Origin: Ulvibacter antarcticus
GTDB lineage: Bacteria > Bacteroidota > Bacteroidia > Flavobacteriales > Flavobacteriaceae
Reading direction: 5' to 3'
Assembly (NCBI RefSeq): GCF_003688405.1
Contig: NZ_REFC01000015.1
Coordinates: 186,001 to 250,000, forward strand
DNA length: 64,000 nucleotides
Every line of letters starts with the position of its first letter. Position 1 is the first letter of the stretch. A model generated the notes under the pieces. That model did not search any database and had not been told where the DNA came from. It worked only from the letters and a program-made list of their open reading frames with translations. Shown piece after piece: positions 9,452-17,457 of this stretch. The translations under genes and the position numbers were made by a program.

Positions 9452-10405
9452 TTATTCATTATTGTAAATATCCTTGCGATAATGATCTTCTTCACCTTCA
9501 ATCATCTGAAGGTAACTCTTATACCGGGACCAGGCAATTTCCTCATGTTCCAACGCTTCCTTTATAGCGCAATTCGGTTCTTCCAAATGCAGACAATTAT
9601 TAAATTTGCAATGTTCTTTCAGCTCGAAGAATTCAGGAAAATAACCTCCTAACTCTTCTTTATCAATTTCTACAATTCCGAAGCCCTTAATTCCCGGGGT
9701 ATCGATGATTTGTGCTCCGAAAGAAAGGTCATACATTTCGGCAAAGGTAGTGGTATGCTGCCCTTGCATGTGCTGATCTGATATTTCGGTAGTTTTTATA
9801 TTAAGATCAGACTCAATGGTATTTACCAAGGTCGATTTTCCAACACCACTGTGACCGGAAAACATACTTACCTTGTCTTTCATCATTTCCTTCACTTTCT
9901 CGATATTCTTTCCGGTAATGGCTGAAATTCCAATACATTCATAACCTATTTCACGATATAAGGCTGCCAAAAACTTTATTTCCAGTAACTCTTCTTCGTT
10001 ATAAGTGTCAATTTTGTTGAATAACAGTACCGCCTTTATTTCATAAGCTTCGGCCGTAACCAAAAATCTATCTATAAAAGGAGTAAACGTAGGCGGATTG
10101 TTTAAAGTAACCAGTAAAAAAGCGATATCGACGTTCGCAGCAATGATGTGCGTTTGCTTTGATAGATTAACAGACTTCCGGATAATATAATTATGTCTTT
10201 CCTCAATCTCACTTATAATCCCGATGGTCTCGTCGCCCTTTTTTTCCACTTCAAAATGCACTTTATCCCCTACCGCAACTGGATTGGTGCTTTTTATCCC
10301 CTTCATTCTGAACTTCCCCTTTATACGGCATTCAAAAAAAGTACCGTTTTCGGCTTTGACCGTGTACCAGCTTCCAGTAGATTTATAAACTACGCCTTTT
10401 TTCAT
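9452..10405 (-). CDS. rsgA: Small ribosomal subunit biogenesis GTPase RsgA
   Basis: Circularly permuted GTPase that helps late 30S maturation. N-terminal OB-fold (about 1-70), then permuted G motifs: NKID (130-133, G4), GHSGVGKST (184-192, G1) and DTPG (235-238, G3), then a zinc finger with C266, C271, H273 and C279. 317 aa is usual for Bacteroidota. It follows the DAHP synthase gene and precedes dtd, an order I recall as common in Flavobacteriaceae. Confidence 0.97.
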   Translation of the reverse strand: MKKGVVYKSTGSWYTVKAENGTFFECRIKGKFRMKGIKSTNPVAVGDKVHFEVEKKGDETIGIISEIEERHNYIIRKSVNLSKQTHIIAANVDIAFLLVTLNNPPTFTPFIDRFLVTAEAYEIKAVLLFNKIDTYNEEELLEIKFLAALYREIGYECIGISAITGKNIEKVKEMMKDKVSMFSGHSGVGKSTLVNTIESDLNIKTTEISDQHMQGQHTTTFAEMYDLSFGAQIIDTPGIKGFGIVEIDKEELGGYFPEFFELKEHCKFNNCLHLEEPNCAIKEALEHEEIAWSRYKSYLQMIEGEEDHYRKDIYNNE

Positions 10406-10481
10406 AGCGCAAAATTCTGAAAATTATCTATAACAAGCACTATCCTGAAACAGATTCGCTGAAATATCCTCAAAGGCAAAC

Positions 10482-11564
10482 TCAAGAACTGATAACCCTT
10501 TTCTGATGATTGATCGATTCCTGGTGAATGGCTTTATAAATTCGAAGCATAAATTCTTCACTTAATTGATTCTCTTCTCCTTCCAAAATCATTTTACCAA
10601 GAATTTCATTCCATCGCTTATTTTGAAGTATGGCAACGTTGTTTCTCTTCTTTAAACTACCAATAGAATCGGCTATCTTCATTCGTTTACCCATCATTTC
10701 AACCAATTTATTGTCGATCACATCTATCTGAGTTCTCAACGTATTCAGTTCATTTTTATAAACGGCGGTATCGTCTTCTGCTTTTCTAATTCGAAGATCA
10801 ACGGTAATCTGGTCAAGAGTCTTTGGTGTAATTTGCTGATTGGCATCACTCCATGCATTATCGGGATCGAAATGAGTTTCGACCATTAAGCCATCATAAT
10901 TAAGATCTAAAGCTGTTTGACAAAGATCAAAAATAATATCTCTTCTCCCAGCAATATGCGAAGGGTCCAAAATAAGAGGAAGGTCTGGAAAGCGACTTTG
11001 AAGATCGATAGGGATCTGCCATTCGGGATTATTACGGTATTTGGTCTTTTCATAGGTCGAAAAACCACGATGAATAACTCCTAGATTTTTCACATTAGCT
11101 GTGTAAAAACGTTCTACAGCTCCTAACCATAAAGAAAGATCTGGGTTTACAGGATTCTTAATCAATACAGTTTTATCTGTTCCTTTAAGCGCTTCTGCAA
11201 TTTCCTGAACAATAAATGGGGAAACCGTAGTACGTGCACCAATCCACAAAATATCCACATCGTGTTTTAATGCAAGATCTACATGATTGGCATTCGCAAC
11301 TTCAGTGGTAGTTAATAAGCCTGTTTCTTCTTTTGCTTTCTGAAGCCACTTTAATCCTAAGGCACCCACTCCCTCAAAATTTCCCGGACGGGTTCTTGGC
11401 TTCCATATTCCGGCTCTCAACACCGTAGTGTCGGTTTCCTTTAACTGATGCGCTATTTTTAAAACTTGCTCTTCGGTTTCGGCACTACACGGACCTGCAA
11501 TTACCAAAGGATGATCCAATCCAAAAGCGTCTAGCCAGGATCTAAGATTTTTATTGTTTTCCAT
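10482..11564 (-). CDS. Bifunctional DAHP synthase / chorismate mutase
   Basis: Fusion of a type I (KDO8P-like) 3-deoxy-7-phosphoheptulonate synthase (about residues 1-260; GPCSAE at 24-29, RAGIWKPRTRPG around 50-61, DPSHIAGRR) with an AroQ-type chorismate mutase (about 265-355; ELNTLRTQIDVIDNKLVEMM). It catalyses the first shikimate step and chorismate to prephenate. The mutase domain may also serve as the allosteric sensor, as in Bacillus-type fusions. Its start overlaps the 3' end of pheA by 14 bases, so both are expressed from the attenuated pheA leader. No aminotransferase or prephenate dehydrogenase gene lies between them. Confidence 0.95.
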   Translation of the reverse strand: MENNKNLRSWLDAFGLDHPLVIAGPCSAETEEQVLKIAHQLKETDTTVLRAGIWKPRTRPGNFEGVGALGLKWLQKAKEETGLLTTTEVANANHVDLALKHDVDILWIGARTTVSPFIVQEIAEALKGTDKTVLIKNPVNPDLSLWLGAVERFYTANVKNLGVIHRGFSTYEKTKYRNNPEWQIPIDLQSRFPDLPLILDPSHIAGRRDIIFDLCQTALDLNYDGLMVETHFDPDNAWSDANQQITPKTLDQITVDLRIRKAEDDTAVYKNELNTLRTQIDVIDNKLVEMMGKRMKIADSIGSLKKRNNVAILQNKRWNEILGKMILEGEENQLSEEFMLRIYKAIHQESINHQKRVISS

Positions 11565-12420
11565 CTACTGTTTCTTTTATAATTGTGCTAGGTTCGTTTT
11601 CAACATTATGCTTGTAAACACCAAGTATTTTAAGCTCTGTTACTGTTTTTTTAAGTAAATCAACTACTTCTGCAAAACGTGAATAATCTTCGAATAATAC
11701 GTCTACAAAAAACGCATATTGCCAAGGTTTCCCCACGATAGGAAGCGACTGAATTTTCGTTAAATTAATGGAAAATGCTGCAAAACATTGCAGAATATTT
11801 GACAAGCTTCCTGCCGAATGTTCCAGTTCAAATTTTAAAGTTGCCTTATTCACATTTTCATCCGGTACTCTAACCTCTTTTCCAATCAACACAAAGCGCG
11901 TCTGATTGTCACTCATGTTCTGAATATTACTATCGAGAATCTTCAATCCGAATTTTTCTGCTACTTGTTTTCCGGCAATAGCTGCTACTCCTTTCAAATT
12001 TTGCTCTTTTATTGCTTTAGCTTCGGAAGCAGTATCCTTCCCTTCAATTATCTTTAGTTGAGGCGGTAGTTTCCGAAGATAATCCTTGCATTGTAGTAAT
12101 GCTACAGGATGAGAATGTACTTCTTCTATATCATAAATAGATTGTCCTTCCAATGCCATTATGTACATCTGAATATTTAAAAACACCTCATCATAAATAA
12201 CAAGACCGCTGGCATCTATAAGATTATAATTAGGCAAAATGGAACCTGCTATGGTATTCTCAATAGCCAGCACACCAAAATCCGCGCTATAATTTTCAAT
12301 GCTTTCGGTTACCTGCTCGAAGGTATCACACATAACTAATTCTACATCGGTGTCGGGAAACAACAAACGTGTTGCCATGTCGTGAAATGAACTTTCTATT
12401 CCCTGGATCGCAATCTTCAT
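11551..12420 (-). CDS. pheA: Prephenate dehydratase
   Basis: Converts prephenate to phenylpyruvate for phenylalanine synthesis. 289 aa: a periplasmic-binding-fold catalytic region (1-180) with the TRF motif at 174-176 (DNQTRFVLIG), then a C-terminal ACT domain (about 194-275). In the ACT domain the usual Phe-binding motifs are altered (SAGSLSNIL for GAL, IQSLP for ESRP), so feedback by Phe may differ from E. coli. There is no fused chorismate mutase; that domain is in the next gene. It is preceded by a leader-peptide attenuator (12444-12570). Confidence 0.95.
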   Translation of the reverse strand: MKIAIQGIESSFHDMATRLLFPDTDVELVMCDTFEQVTESIENYSADFGVLAIENTIAGSILPNYNLIDASGLVIYDEVFLNIQMYIMALEGQSIYDIEEVHSHPVALLQCKDYLRKLPPQLKIIEGKDTASEAKAIKEQNLKGVAAIAGKQVAEKFGLKILDSNIQNMSDNQTRFVLIGKEVRVPDENVNKATLKFELEHSAGSLSNILQCFAAFSINLTKIQSLPIVGKPWQYAFFVDVLFEDYSRFAEVVDLLKKTVTELKILGVYKHNVENEPSTIIKETVDGKQ

Positions 12421-12443
12421 ACTTCTCTTTTTTAAAATTCAAC

Positions 12444-12476
12444 AAAAAAAAAGTCCCGGTTAAAAACCGGGACTTT
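12444..12476 (-). terminator. Attenuator terminator in the pheA leader
   Basis: Perfect 12-bp stem, AAAGTCCCGGTT (12450-12461) and AACCGGGACTTT (12465-12476), three-base loop, then a run of nine Ts on the minus strand (12452 down to 12444), two of them in the stem. It sits 24 bases before the pheA ATG and after the leader peptide stop, so it would end transcription before pheA. Its 5' arm can instead pair with CCGGGA in the leader-peptide codons (plus-strand 12510-12515), forming an antiterminator. Confidence 0.88.
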
Positions 12477-12498
12477 ACAAATTAATATTTTTTATTAA

Positions 12499-12570
12499 TT
12501 ACATAACAATCCCGGGCTTTTCCATAAAATAGAAATACCAAAAATTGAAATATGTACTTAAATGTTTCAT
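12499..12570 (-). CDS. Aromatic amino-acid leader peptide (attenuation sensor)
   Basis: A 23-codon ORF with ATG at 12568-12570 and TAA at 12499-12501. It starts MKHLST, and residues 7-15 read Y-F-N-F-W-Y-F-Y-F: four Phe, three Tyr and one Trp in nine codons. It ends MEKPGIVM, whose Pro-Gly-Ile codons (CCC GGG ATT) carry the strand that can sequester the 5' arm of the downstream terminator. This is the classic pheL/trpL logic: stalling at aromatic codons when charged tRNA is scarce should favour the antiterminator and expression of pheA and DAHP synthase/chorismate mutase. No strong -7 box was found upstream. Confidence 0.9.
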   Translation of the reverse strand: MKHLSTYFNFWYFYFMEKPGIVM

Positions 12571-12725
12571 GTTTCGTTATGAATAGCTAAAGTAACCAAA
12601 ACTTTAGAACGACAAAATTTATTTTCAGTTTTTTTAATTTTATAAATAATTCAGTTCTAAAAATGTAAGCATGAATTCATGGTTTTTAAGACGGGTTTTA
12701 TAAAAGTTTTAGTCGCTATTTTATG

Positions 12726-12733
12726 TAGTTTTG
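12726..12733 (+). promoter_or_regulatory. gldA -7 box (TAGTTTTG)
   Basis: Exact TAnnTTTG match 13 bases before the gldA ATG; the -33 region holds only TTTTAG. This spacing implies a very short 5' leader. Confidence 0.5.
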
Positions 12734-12746
12734 TTTTTCTCAACAT

Positions 12747-13643
12747 ATGTCTATAGAAGTATCAAATATCAGCAAAGTATACGGAACGCAGAAAGCGCTC
12801 AACAATGTCTCTTTTAGTATTAAAAAAGGGGAAATCGTTGGCTTTCTGGGGCCTAACGGTGCCGGGAAATCAACTATGATGAAGATACTCACCACTTTTT
12901 TAAAGGCTTCGGAAGGAGAAGCGAAGGTGAACAACTATGCTGTTTCAAATGAAGCGCTACAAGTGCAGACCAGCGTAGGTTACCTCCCTGAACACAATCC
13001 GTTATACTTAGATATGTATGTTCGCGAATACCTTCAGTTTAACGCAAGCATTTATCATGTAGCTGCTTCTGAAGTTGAAAAGGTAATAGAACAAACCGGC
13101 CTTACTTCGGAAGCAAACAAAAAAATTGAACAACTTTCAAAAGGATACAGACAAAGGGTCGGACTTGCAACCGCATTACTCCACGACCCGGATGTACTTA
13201 TACTTGATGAACCCACTACTGGTCTTGACCCCAACCAACTTATCGAGATTCGGGAATTGATAAAAAACGTTGGTTCCGAAAAAACAGTTTTGCTATCGAC
13301 CCACATTATGCAAGAGGTGGAAGCGATTTGTGATCGAGTGATCATTATTAATAAAGGTGAGATTGTACTTGACAAAAAATTGGCGGATCTACAGAAAAAC
13401 AAGCGGCAGATCGTGGAAGTGGAATTCGATTTTCGGGTAGAAGAAGTCGCGCTTCAGAAGATTGAAAAGGTCGATAAAATTGAAAATATTTCAGGGTTTC
13501 TGTATCATATCTATTTCGATACTGAAAATGATATGAGAAGTAAGGTATTCGATTTTGCACATGATAATGGCTTAAAGATTCTTCAGCTACATCAGAAAAA
13601 CACCACGCTCGAAAAGTTGTTTATTGAATTAACTTCAAAATAA
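12747..13643 (+). CDS. gldA: Gliding motility ABC transporter ATP-binding protein GldA
   Basis: ABC ATPase of 298 aa with Walker A GPNGAGKST (35-43), signature LSKGYRQ (130-136), Walker B LILDEP (151-156) and H-loop STHIM. The N-terminus MSIEVSNISKVYGTQKAL and the overall length match the GldA proteins of Flavobacterium. GldA works with GldF and GldG, which are encoded elsewhere (as in F. johnsoniae); none is present here. It is a single-gene unit divergent from the pheA operon. The alternative is a generic ABC ATPase, but the sequence resemblance to GldA is strong. Confidence 0.9.
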   Translation: MSIEVSNISKVYGTQKALNNVSFSIKKGEIVGFLGPNGAGKSTMMKILTTFLKASEGEAKVNNYAVSNEALQVQTSVGYLPEHNPLYLDMYVREYLQFNASIYHVAASEVEKVIEQTGLTSEANKKIEQLSKGYRQRVGLATALLHDPDVLILDEPTTGLDPNQLIEIRELIKNVGSEKTVLLSTHIMQEVEAICDRVIIINKGEIVLDKKLADLQKNKRQIVEVEFDFRVEEVALQKIEKVDKIENISGFLYHIYFDTENDMRSKVFDFAHDNGLKILQLHQKNTTLEKLFIELTSK

Positions 13644-13653
13644 CCACACCGTT

Positions 13654-14772
13654 TCATTTAAACCTAACTCCTAAACCAAATTCTATTCCTTCCGCTTTTG
13701 CCCATTGCGATTTTACCGAGACACTGGCATATATTGTCTTTCCGAAGTACCTTTTCAAGCCTAAGCGATTATATACTCTTTGCTCAAATTGATAAGGCCA
13801 ATAGGCGTAATATCCTAATTGTGTAATGAGCGCTGTATCGTAAAGCCGTAATTCATGGCCTACAAAAACCCCAACTCGTTTATAATCTTCATCGCCTGTG
13901 AGCCCATCTTCAGGATAAGCAATAGAGCGATAATAAATAAGTTCTTTCAGAAAATGAGAAAAGAAAACATCTATGCCAGCCTGAAAACTACTTTTATAAT
14001 TAATTCGCTTATCTGCGAAGACAGAAAAAACAAAAAAGGGAGATTGGCCCTGACCAATCACATCGCTTTCGTTCATTCCCAATCTAAAAACAAAATTGTA
14101 GTGAATTGCTTCGGCAAAGGAACGACTGTTCATTGTTTCTAACGGAATGTATTCTGGAAAAGATCCATGATCGAACAAGTAATTTACACCGAGATTAAAA
14201 GCAAAAGTATTGGTACTGGTATTTGGCGCTTTTAAATTAGCATTAGAGTAATGAATTAAAGAAAGTCCCGCTTGTAGCCCGAAACCGTTCCATATATTTT
14301 CTTTTATATAAGAGAGTTTAAAGATAGAGGTACTTAAAAGAGAGGTTCCGTAGGCGTTGTTTTCTGGATTTTTCTCTCGATCATAAGGATTGGTATTAAA
14401 AGCGATTCCGGTAGCCAATGAAAAACGAAGTTTCCTTTTTAAAAAATACCAGCCATAATGACCATACAGCGCATAATTTTTGCCCAAAGAAGGATTTTGA
14501 AATTGTTGGTACGCAAATGTAAACCCCCAATCGGGATAATTATAAATCCTTTCAGCACGCCGTAACCCATAGGTTTTTCTATTGTAGGTGATGCTAATTC
14601 CTGAGGGATGGCCAACAATGAGATGAGAAATTTCTTTATTATGTTCGAAAATATTTCCGTAGAAATAATCTGCTTCAATCGAAAAAGGAGTTTGTATTTC
14701 TTGCTGGGAAAATAAGGAATTGCATGAAACAAGAACTGTTATAATGTATAAACAATTCTTTATCTTTTTCAT
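13654..14772 (-). CDS. PagL-like acyloxyacyl hydrolase (copy 1)
   Basis: 372 aa with signal peptide (1-22, ending LFSQ) and alternating beta-strand pattern of an outer-membrane barrel. The H-x-S-N signature of lipid A 3-O-deacylase/acyloxyacyl hydrolase is visible as H174-Y-S176-N177 in LIHYSNANLKAPN. It probably removes acyl chains from lipid A at the outer membrane. It is the last of three paralogues separated by DUF2807 lipoproteins; the copies share DYFYG near the N-terminus, NPYD, NNAYG and the GDEDYKRVG block. It lies 25 bases downstream of the lipoprotein gene. Confidence 0.85.
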   Translation of the reverse strand: MKKIKNCLYIITVLVSCNSLFSQQEIQTPFSIEADYFYGNIFEHNKEISHLIVGHPSGISITYNRKTYGLRRAERIYNYPDWGFTFAYQQFQNPSLGKNYALYGHYGWYFLKRKLRFSLATGIAFNTNPYDREKNPENNAYGTSLLSTSIFKLSYIKENIWNGFGLQAGLSLIHYSNANLKAPNTSTNTFAFNLGVNYLFDHGSFPEYIPLETMNSRSFAEAIHYNFVFRLGMNESDVIGQGQSPFFVFSVFADKRINYKSSFQAGIDVFFSHFLKELIYYRSIAYPEDGLTGDEDYKRVGVFVGHELRLYDTALITQLGYYAYWPYQFEQRVYNRLGLKRYFGKTIYASVSVKSQWAKAEGIEFGLGVRFK

Positions 14773-14797
14773 AATCCTTTTTGGATATTAGCGTGCC

Positions 14798-15550
14798 TTA
14801 TTCAAAAATAAGGCGGCCAGTATAAAGTTCTATTTTTTCTACTTCCGGAGGATGATTTTTGGCGATTACATCTCCAATACTCACAATTTTTGCATAGATA
14901 GACTGTTGCGGATTTACAACGATTCTATTAGTAGAGCGATGTAATGATATGCTAACATGCTGAGTTATTAACCCTCCTGCTTCCACACTTCCATCTCCTG
15001 AATAGAGACCAATATTCAATCTGTCTGCCTTACCGTTAAGATAAAAACGTGATAAGCCATTCGCTGCAAGCGTTAAAGTTTCGACGTCTAATTCCAATCT
15101 GAAATCGCCATCAATATGATAAAAGTCTTCTTCATTAAAATCTTCTGAAAATAAATTTAAAACTGGAAAACTCAAGACTCCATTACTTAATGTAGGTAAG
15201 CCAGTGCTGCTTCTTATTTCTGTAATATTTGGAGAGGTAACATATACTTTGGTAAGTCCATAATCACGGACCACATTACAACCGTTGTGATTATAAATAT
15301 TGAGCTGACCATCAATCACTTCAAGTTCTACGTCATTTAGTAAATTTTCTCCGGTTTCAACTACCACTTTTTGAACAGGGCCTTGTTGAATGATAAGTTG
15401 GGCGCGTTCCCAAACCAATATTCTTGAAAACTGAGGCATGGTAAATTCTTCTTGGATGATATCTCCGGAAGCTTGAAAACAATTCAAGCCCTTGTCTGAA
15501 TCACAGCTGAAACAAACAATTAGTAATAATAGTATGAGTATTCTTTTCAT
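14798..15550 (-). CDS. Lipoprotein with DUF2807 (head GIN) domain (copy 1)
   Basis: 250 aa. The N-terminus MKRILILLLLIVCFSC is a lipoprotein signal with Cys16 as the likely lipidated residue. The remainder is a right-handed beta-helix-like DUF2807/head-GIN-type region with repeated short strands (for example VETGENLLNDVELEV, TLAANGLSRFYLNG) and a C-terminal ELYTGRLIFE. Function unknown. The second copy (16693-17457) shares ETGENLLNDV, RDYGLTK-type and YTGRLIF segments, showing duplication together with the adjacent PagL-like gene. Confidence 0.82.
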   Translation of the reverse strand: MKRILILLLLIVCFSCDSDKGLNCFQASGDIIQEEFTMPQFSRILVWERAQLIIQQGPVQKVVVETGENLLNDVELEVIDGQLNIYNHNGCNVVRDYGLTKVYVTSPNITEIRSSTGLPTLSNGVLSFPVLNLFSEDFNEEDFYHIDGDFRLELDVETLTLAANGLSRFYLNGKADRLNIGLYSGDGSVEAGGLITQHVSISLHRSTNRIVVNPQQSIYAKIVSIGDVIAKNHPPEVEKIELYTGRLIFE

Positions 15551-15553
15551 AAT

Positions 15554-16666
15554 TTATAAGCGTATTCCTAATCCAAATTCAACACCTTCGGCCTTTGCCC
15601 AGTGTGCTTTCACCGTAATTGATGCAAAAAGTTTGTTATCCAGAAAATAGCGTTTTAATCCCAAACGATTGTAAATTCTATTTTCAAATGCATATGGCCA
15701 ATATACGTAATAGCCTAATTGTGACACAAAGGCCACTTTATTAAATCGCAATTCATGTCCAATAAAAAGTCCGACTCTTTTATAATCTTCATCGCCAGAT
15801 ACACCATCTTCCGGGTAGGCTACAGACCGAAAATAAATAAGTTCTTCCAGAAATTTTGAAAAGAAGACATCAACTCCAGCTTGTAAGGTACTTTTATAGT
15901 TAATACGTTTGTCGGCAAATGCAGAAACCACATAAAAAGGAAACTGCCCCTGTCGCACTACATCGCTTTCATTTAATCCGAATCGAAAAACAAAATTATA
16001 GGCAATAGGCTCGGCATGACTAGAACTTGGCGGGTCGTTTTCAGCAGAAATCAACTCCGGAAAATTTTCATGATCAAACAAGTAACTCACACCGGCATTA
16101 AAACCAAAAGTGTTTGTACTGTTATTAGGCGCCCTGAAATTAGCATTCGAAAAATGAAGAATATTGAATCCGAGGTGAAATCCGAAGCCTTTATAGACGT
16201 TCTCACGAATATAATTCGCTTTTAAAAAGGTAGTACTAACCAGACGTGTCCCGTAAGCATTATTATACACATTGGTTTCTAAATCGTAAGGGTTGGTGGC
16301 ATACGAAACTCCCTGCCCCATTCGAATTACGAGATTCCGATTGTAAAAATACCAGTTAAAGTGACCATACAGTGCGTATTGATCTCCCAAAATATCATTC
16401 ATTGAATTATGATAGGCAAAGGTTACACCCCAATCCGGATATCGGTATCTGCGTTCCCATTCGTTAAATCCATAGGTTTTACGATTATAGGTCATTACTA
16501 AACCAACGGGATGGTTGGTGATTAAATGCTCGATATCGGGGTTATGTTCCAATATGCTTCCGTAGAAATAATCTAATTCGAGTGAAAAAGGTTTTAATTC
16601 TTCCTGTTGCGAAAAGAGCGACAGACTAGTTAGAAAGGCAATTACGACGGGAAAAAAGTGCTTCAT
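15554..16666 (-). CDS. PagL-like acyloxyacyl hydrolase (copy 2)
   Basis: About 370 aa from the ATG at 16664-16666, which gives the signal peptide MKHFFPVVIAFLTSLSLFSQ; a longer GTG start at 16693 overlapping the upstream stop is possible but adds an unlikely nine-residue prefix. The catalytic signature is H-F-S-N in ILHFSNANFRAPNN, about residues 171-174. The sequence is an outer-membrane barrel throughout, with the same DYFYG, NPYD, NNAYG and GDEDYKRVG blocks as copies 1 and 3. It lies 3 bases upstream of lipoprotein copy 1 in the same operon. Confidence 0.84.
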   Translation of the reverse strand: MKHFFPVVIAFLTSLSLFSQQEELKPFSLELDYFYGSILEHNPDIEHLITNHPVGLVMTYNRKTYGFNEWERRYRYPDWGVTFAYHNSMNDILGDQYALYGHFNWYFYNRNLVIRMGQGVSYATNPYDLETNVYNNAYGTRLVSTTFLKANYIRENVYKGFGFHLGFNILHFSNANFRAPNNSTNTFGFNAGVSYLFDHENFPELISAENDPPSSSHAEPIAYNFVFRFGLNESDVVRQGQFPFYVVSAFADKRINYKSTLQAGVDVFFSKFLEELIYFRSVAYPEDGVSGDEDYKRVGLFIGHELRFNKVAFVSQLGYYVYWPYAFENRIYNRLGLKRYFLDNKLFASITVKAHWAKAEGVEFGLGIRL

Positions 16667-16692
16667 ATTTTTTAAAGAGGCATAAATATACA

Positions 16693-17457
16693 CTAATCCT
16701 GAAAAATTAAACGCCCTGTATAAAATTCTTGCACTTCATTTACTGAAGGTCGGTTCACAGAAATCACATCTCCTGTTCCTCTAATAATTCCGGAGATTTT
16801 TTGCTGAGGGTTCACAATCATATCGTTAGCACTCACCTGAAAGATTTTTAGTTCATCAACCTCTAAGTTTTCACCCTCAAATCTTGGGTTTTCGTCTGTG
16901 AAACTAATATTCGCAGAATTTGCCCGACCACTGATATAAAAAATACTTTGTCCGTTAGCCGAAATTTTAAGCCTCTCACAATTGATCTCAAGGTAGAAAT
17001 CTCCACCTTTTCTTACATTCTCAATTCCTCCTGATGTATTACTTACCAAGCTTAAATCTGAATATAGCAAAACACCATCACTTCTAACATCGTACGAAGA
17101 GCTGTTTCGAATTAGCGTCAAATTAGGAGCCGTTACAATTGCTTTTGTAATGCCGTAATCACGAAATAAATTACATTTATTGTCATCCTTTATAATCAAG
17201 GTTTCCCCATCGACAGAGACCGTGACATCATTTAACAGGTTCTCTCCTGTTTCCACTAACACTTCATGCGCTTCGCCTTGTTTAACAACAAGAGAGACCT
17301 CACCTTCGATTCTAATTTCAGTAAACTCCCCAACATCGAAGCTCGTTTCTATTATACTACCCTCAGTTTGAAAACAATCATTTGCCGAATCACTATTGCA
17401 AGCAATGCAACAAATAATCAATCCTATTATGTAAATACTTTTTTGAATCATTATCAT
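16693..17457 (-). CDS. Lipoprotein with DUF2807 (head GIN) domain (copy 2)
   Basis: 254 aa; N-terminus MIMIQKSIYIIGLIICCIAC with Cys20 as the probable lipidation site, followed by SDSANDCF. The body is a head-GIN/DUF2807-type beta repeat ending EFYTGRLIFQD. The start overlaps the stop of PagL-like copy 3 as ATGA, so it is translationally coupled to it; an in-frame ATG two codons later is also possible. Function unknown; by position it may partner the barrel enzymes. Confidence 0.82.
   Translation of the reverse strand: MIMIQKSIYIIGLIICCIACNSDSANDCFQTEGSIIETSFDVGEFTEIRIEGEVSLVVKQGEAHEVLVETGENLLNDVTVSVDGETLIIKDDNKCNLFRDYGITKAIVTAPNLTLIRNSSSYDVRSDGVLLYSDLSLVSNTSGGIENVRKGGDFYLEINCERLKISANGQSIFYISGRANSANISFTDENPRFEGENLEVDELKIFQVSANDMIVNPQQKISGIIRGTGDVISVNRPSVNEVQEFYTGRLIFQD

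Noticed and set aside
13055-13402. 115-residue minus-strand ORF within gldA
   Set aside because: Serine-rich antisense translation of the GldA ATPase region; no independent support.
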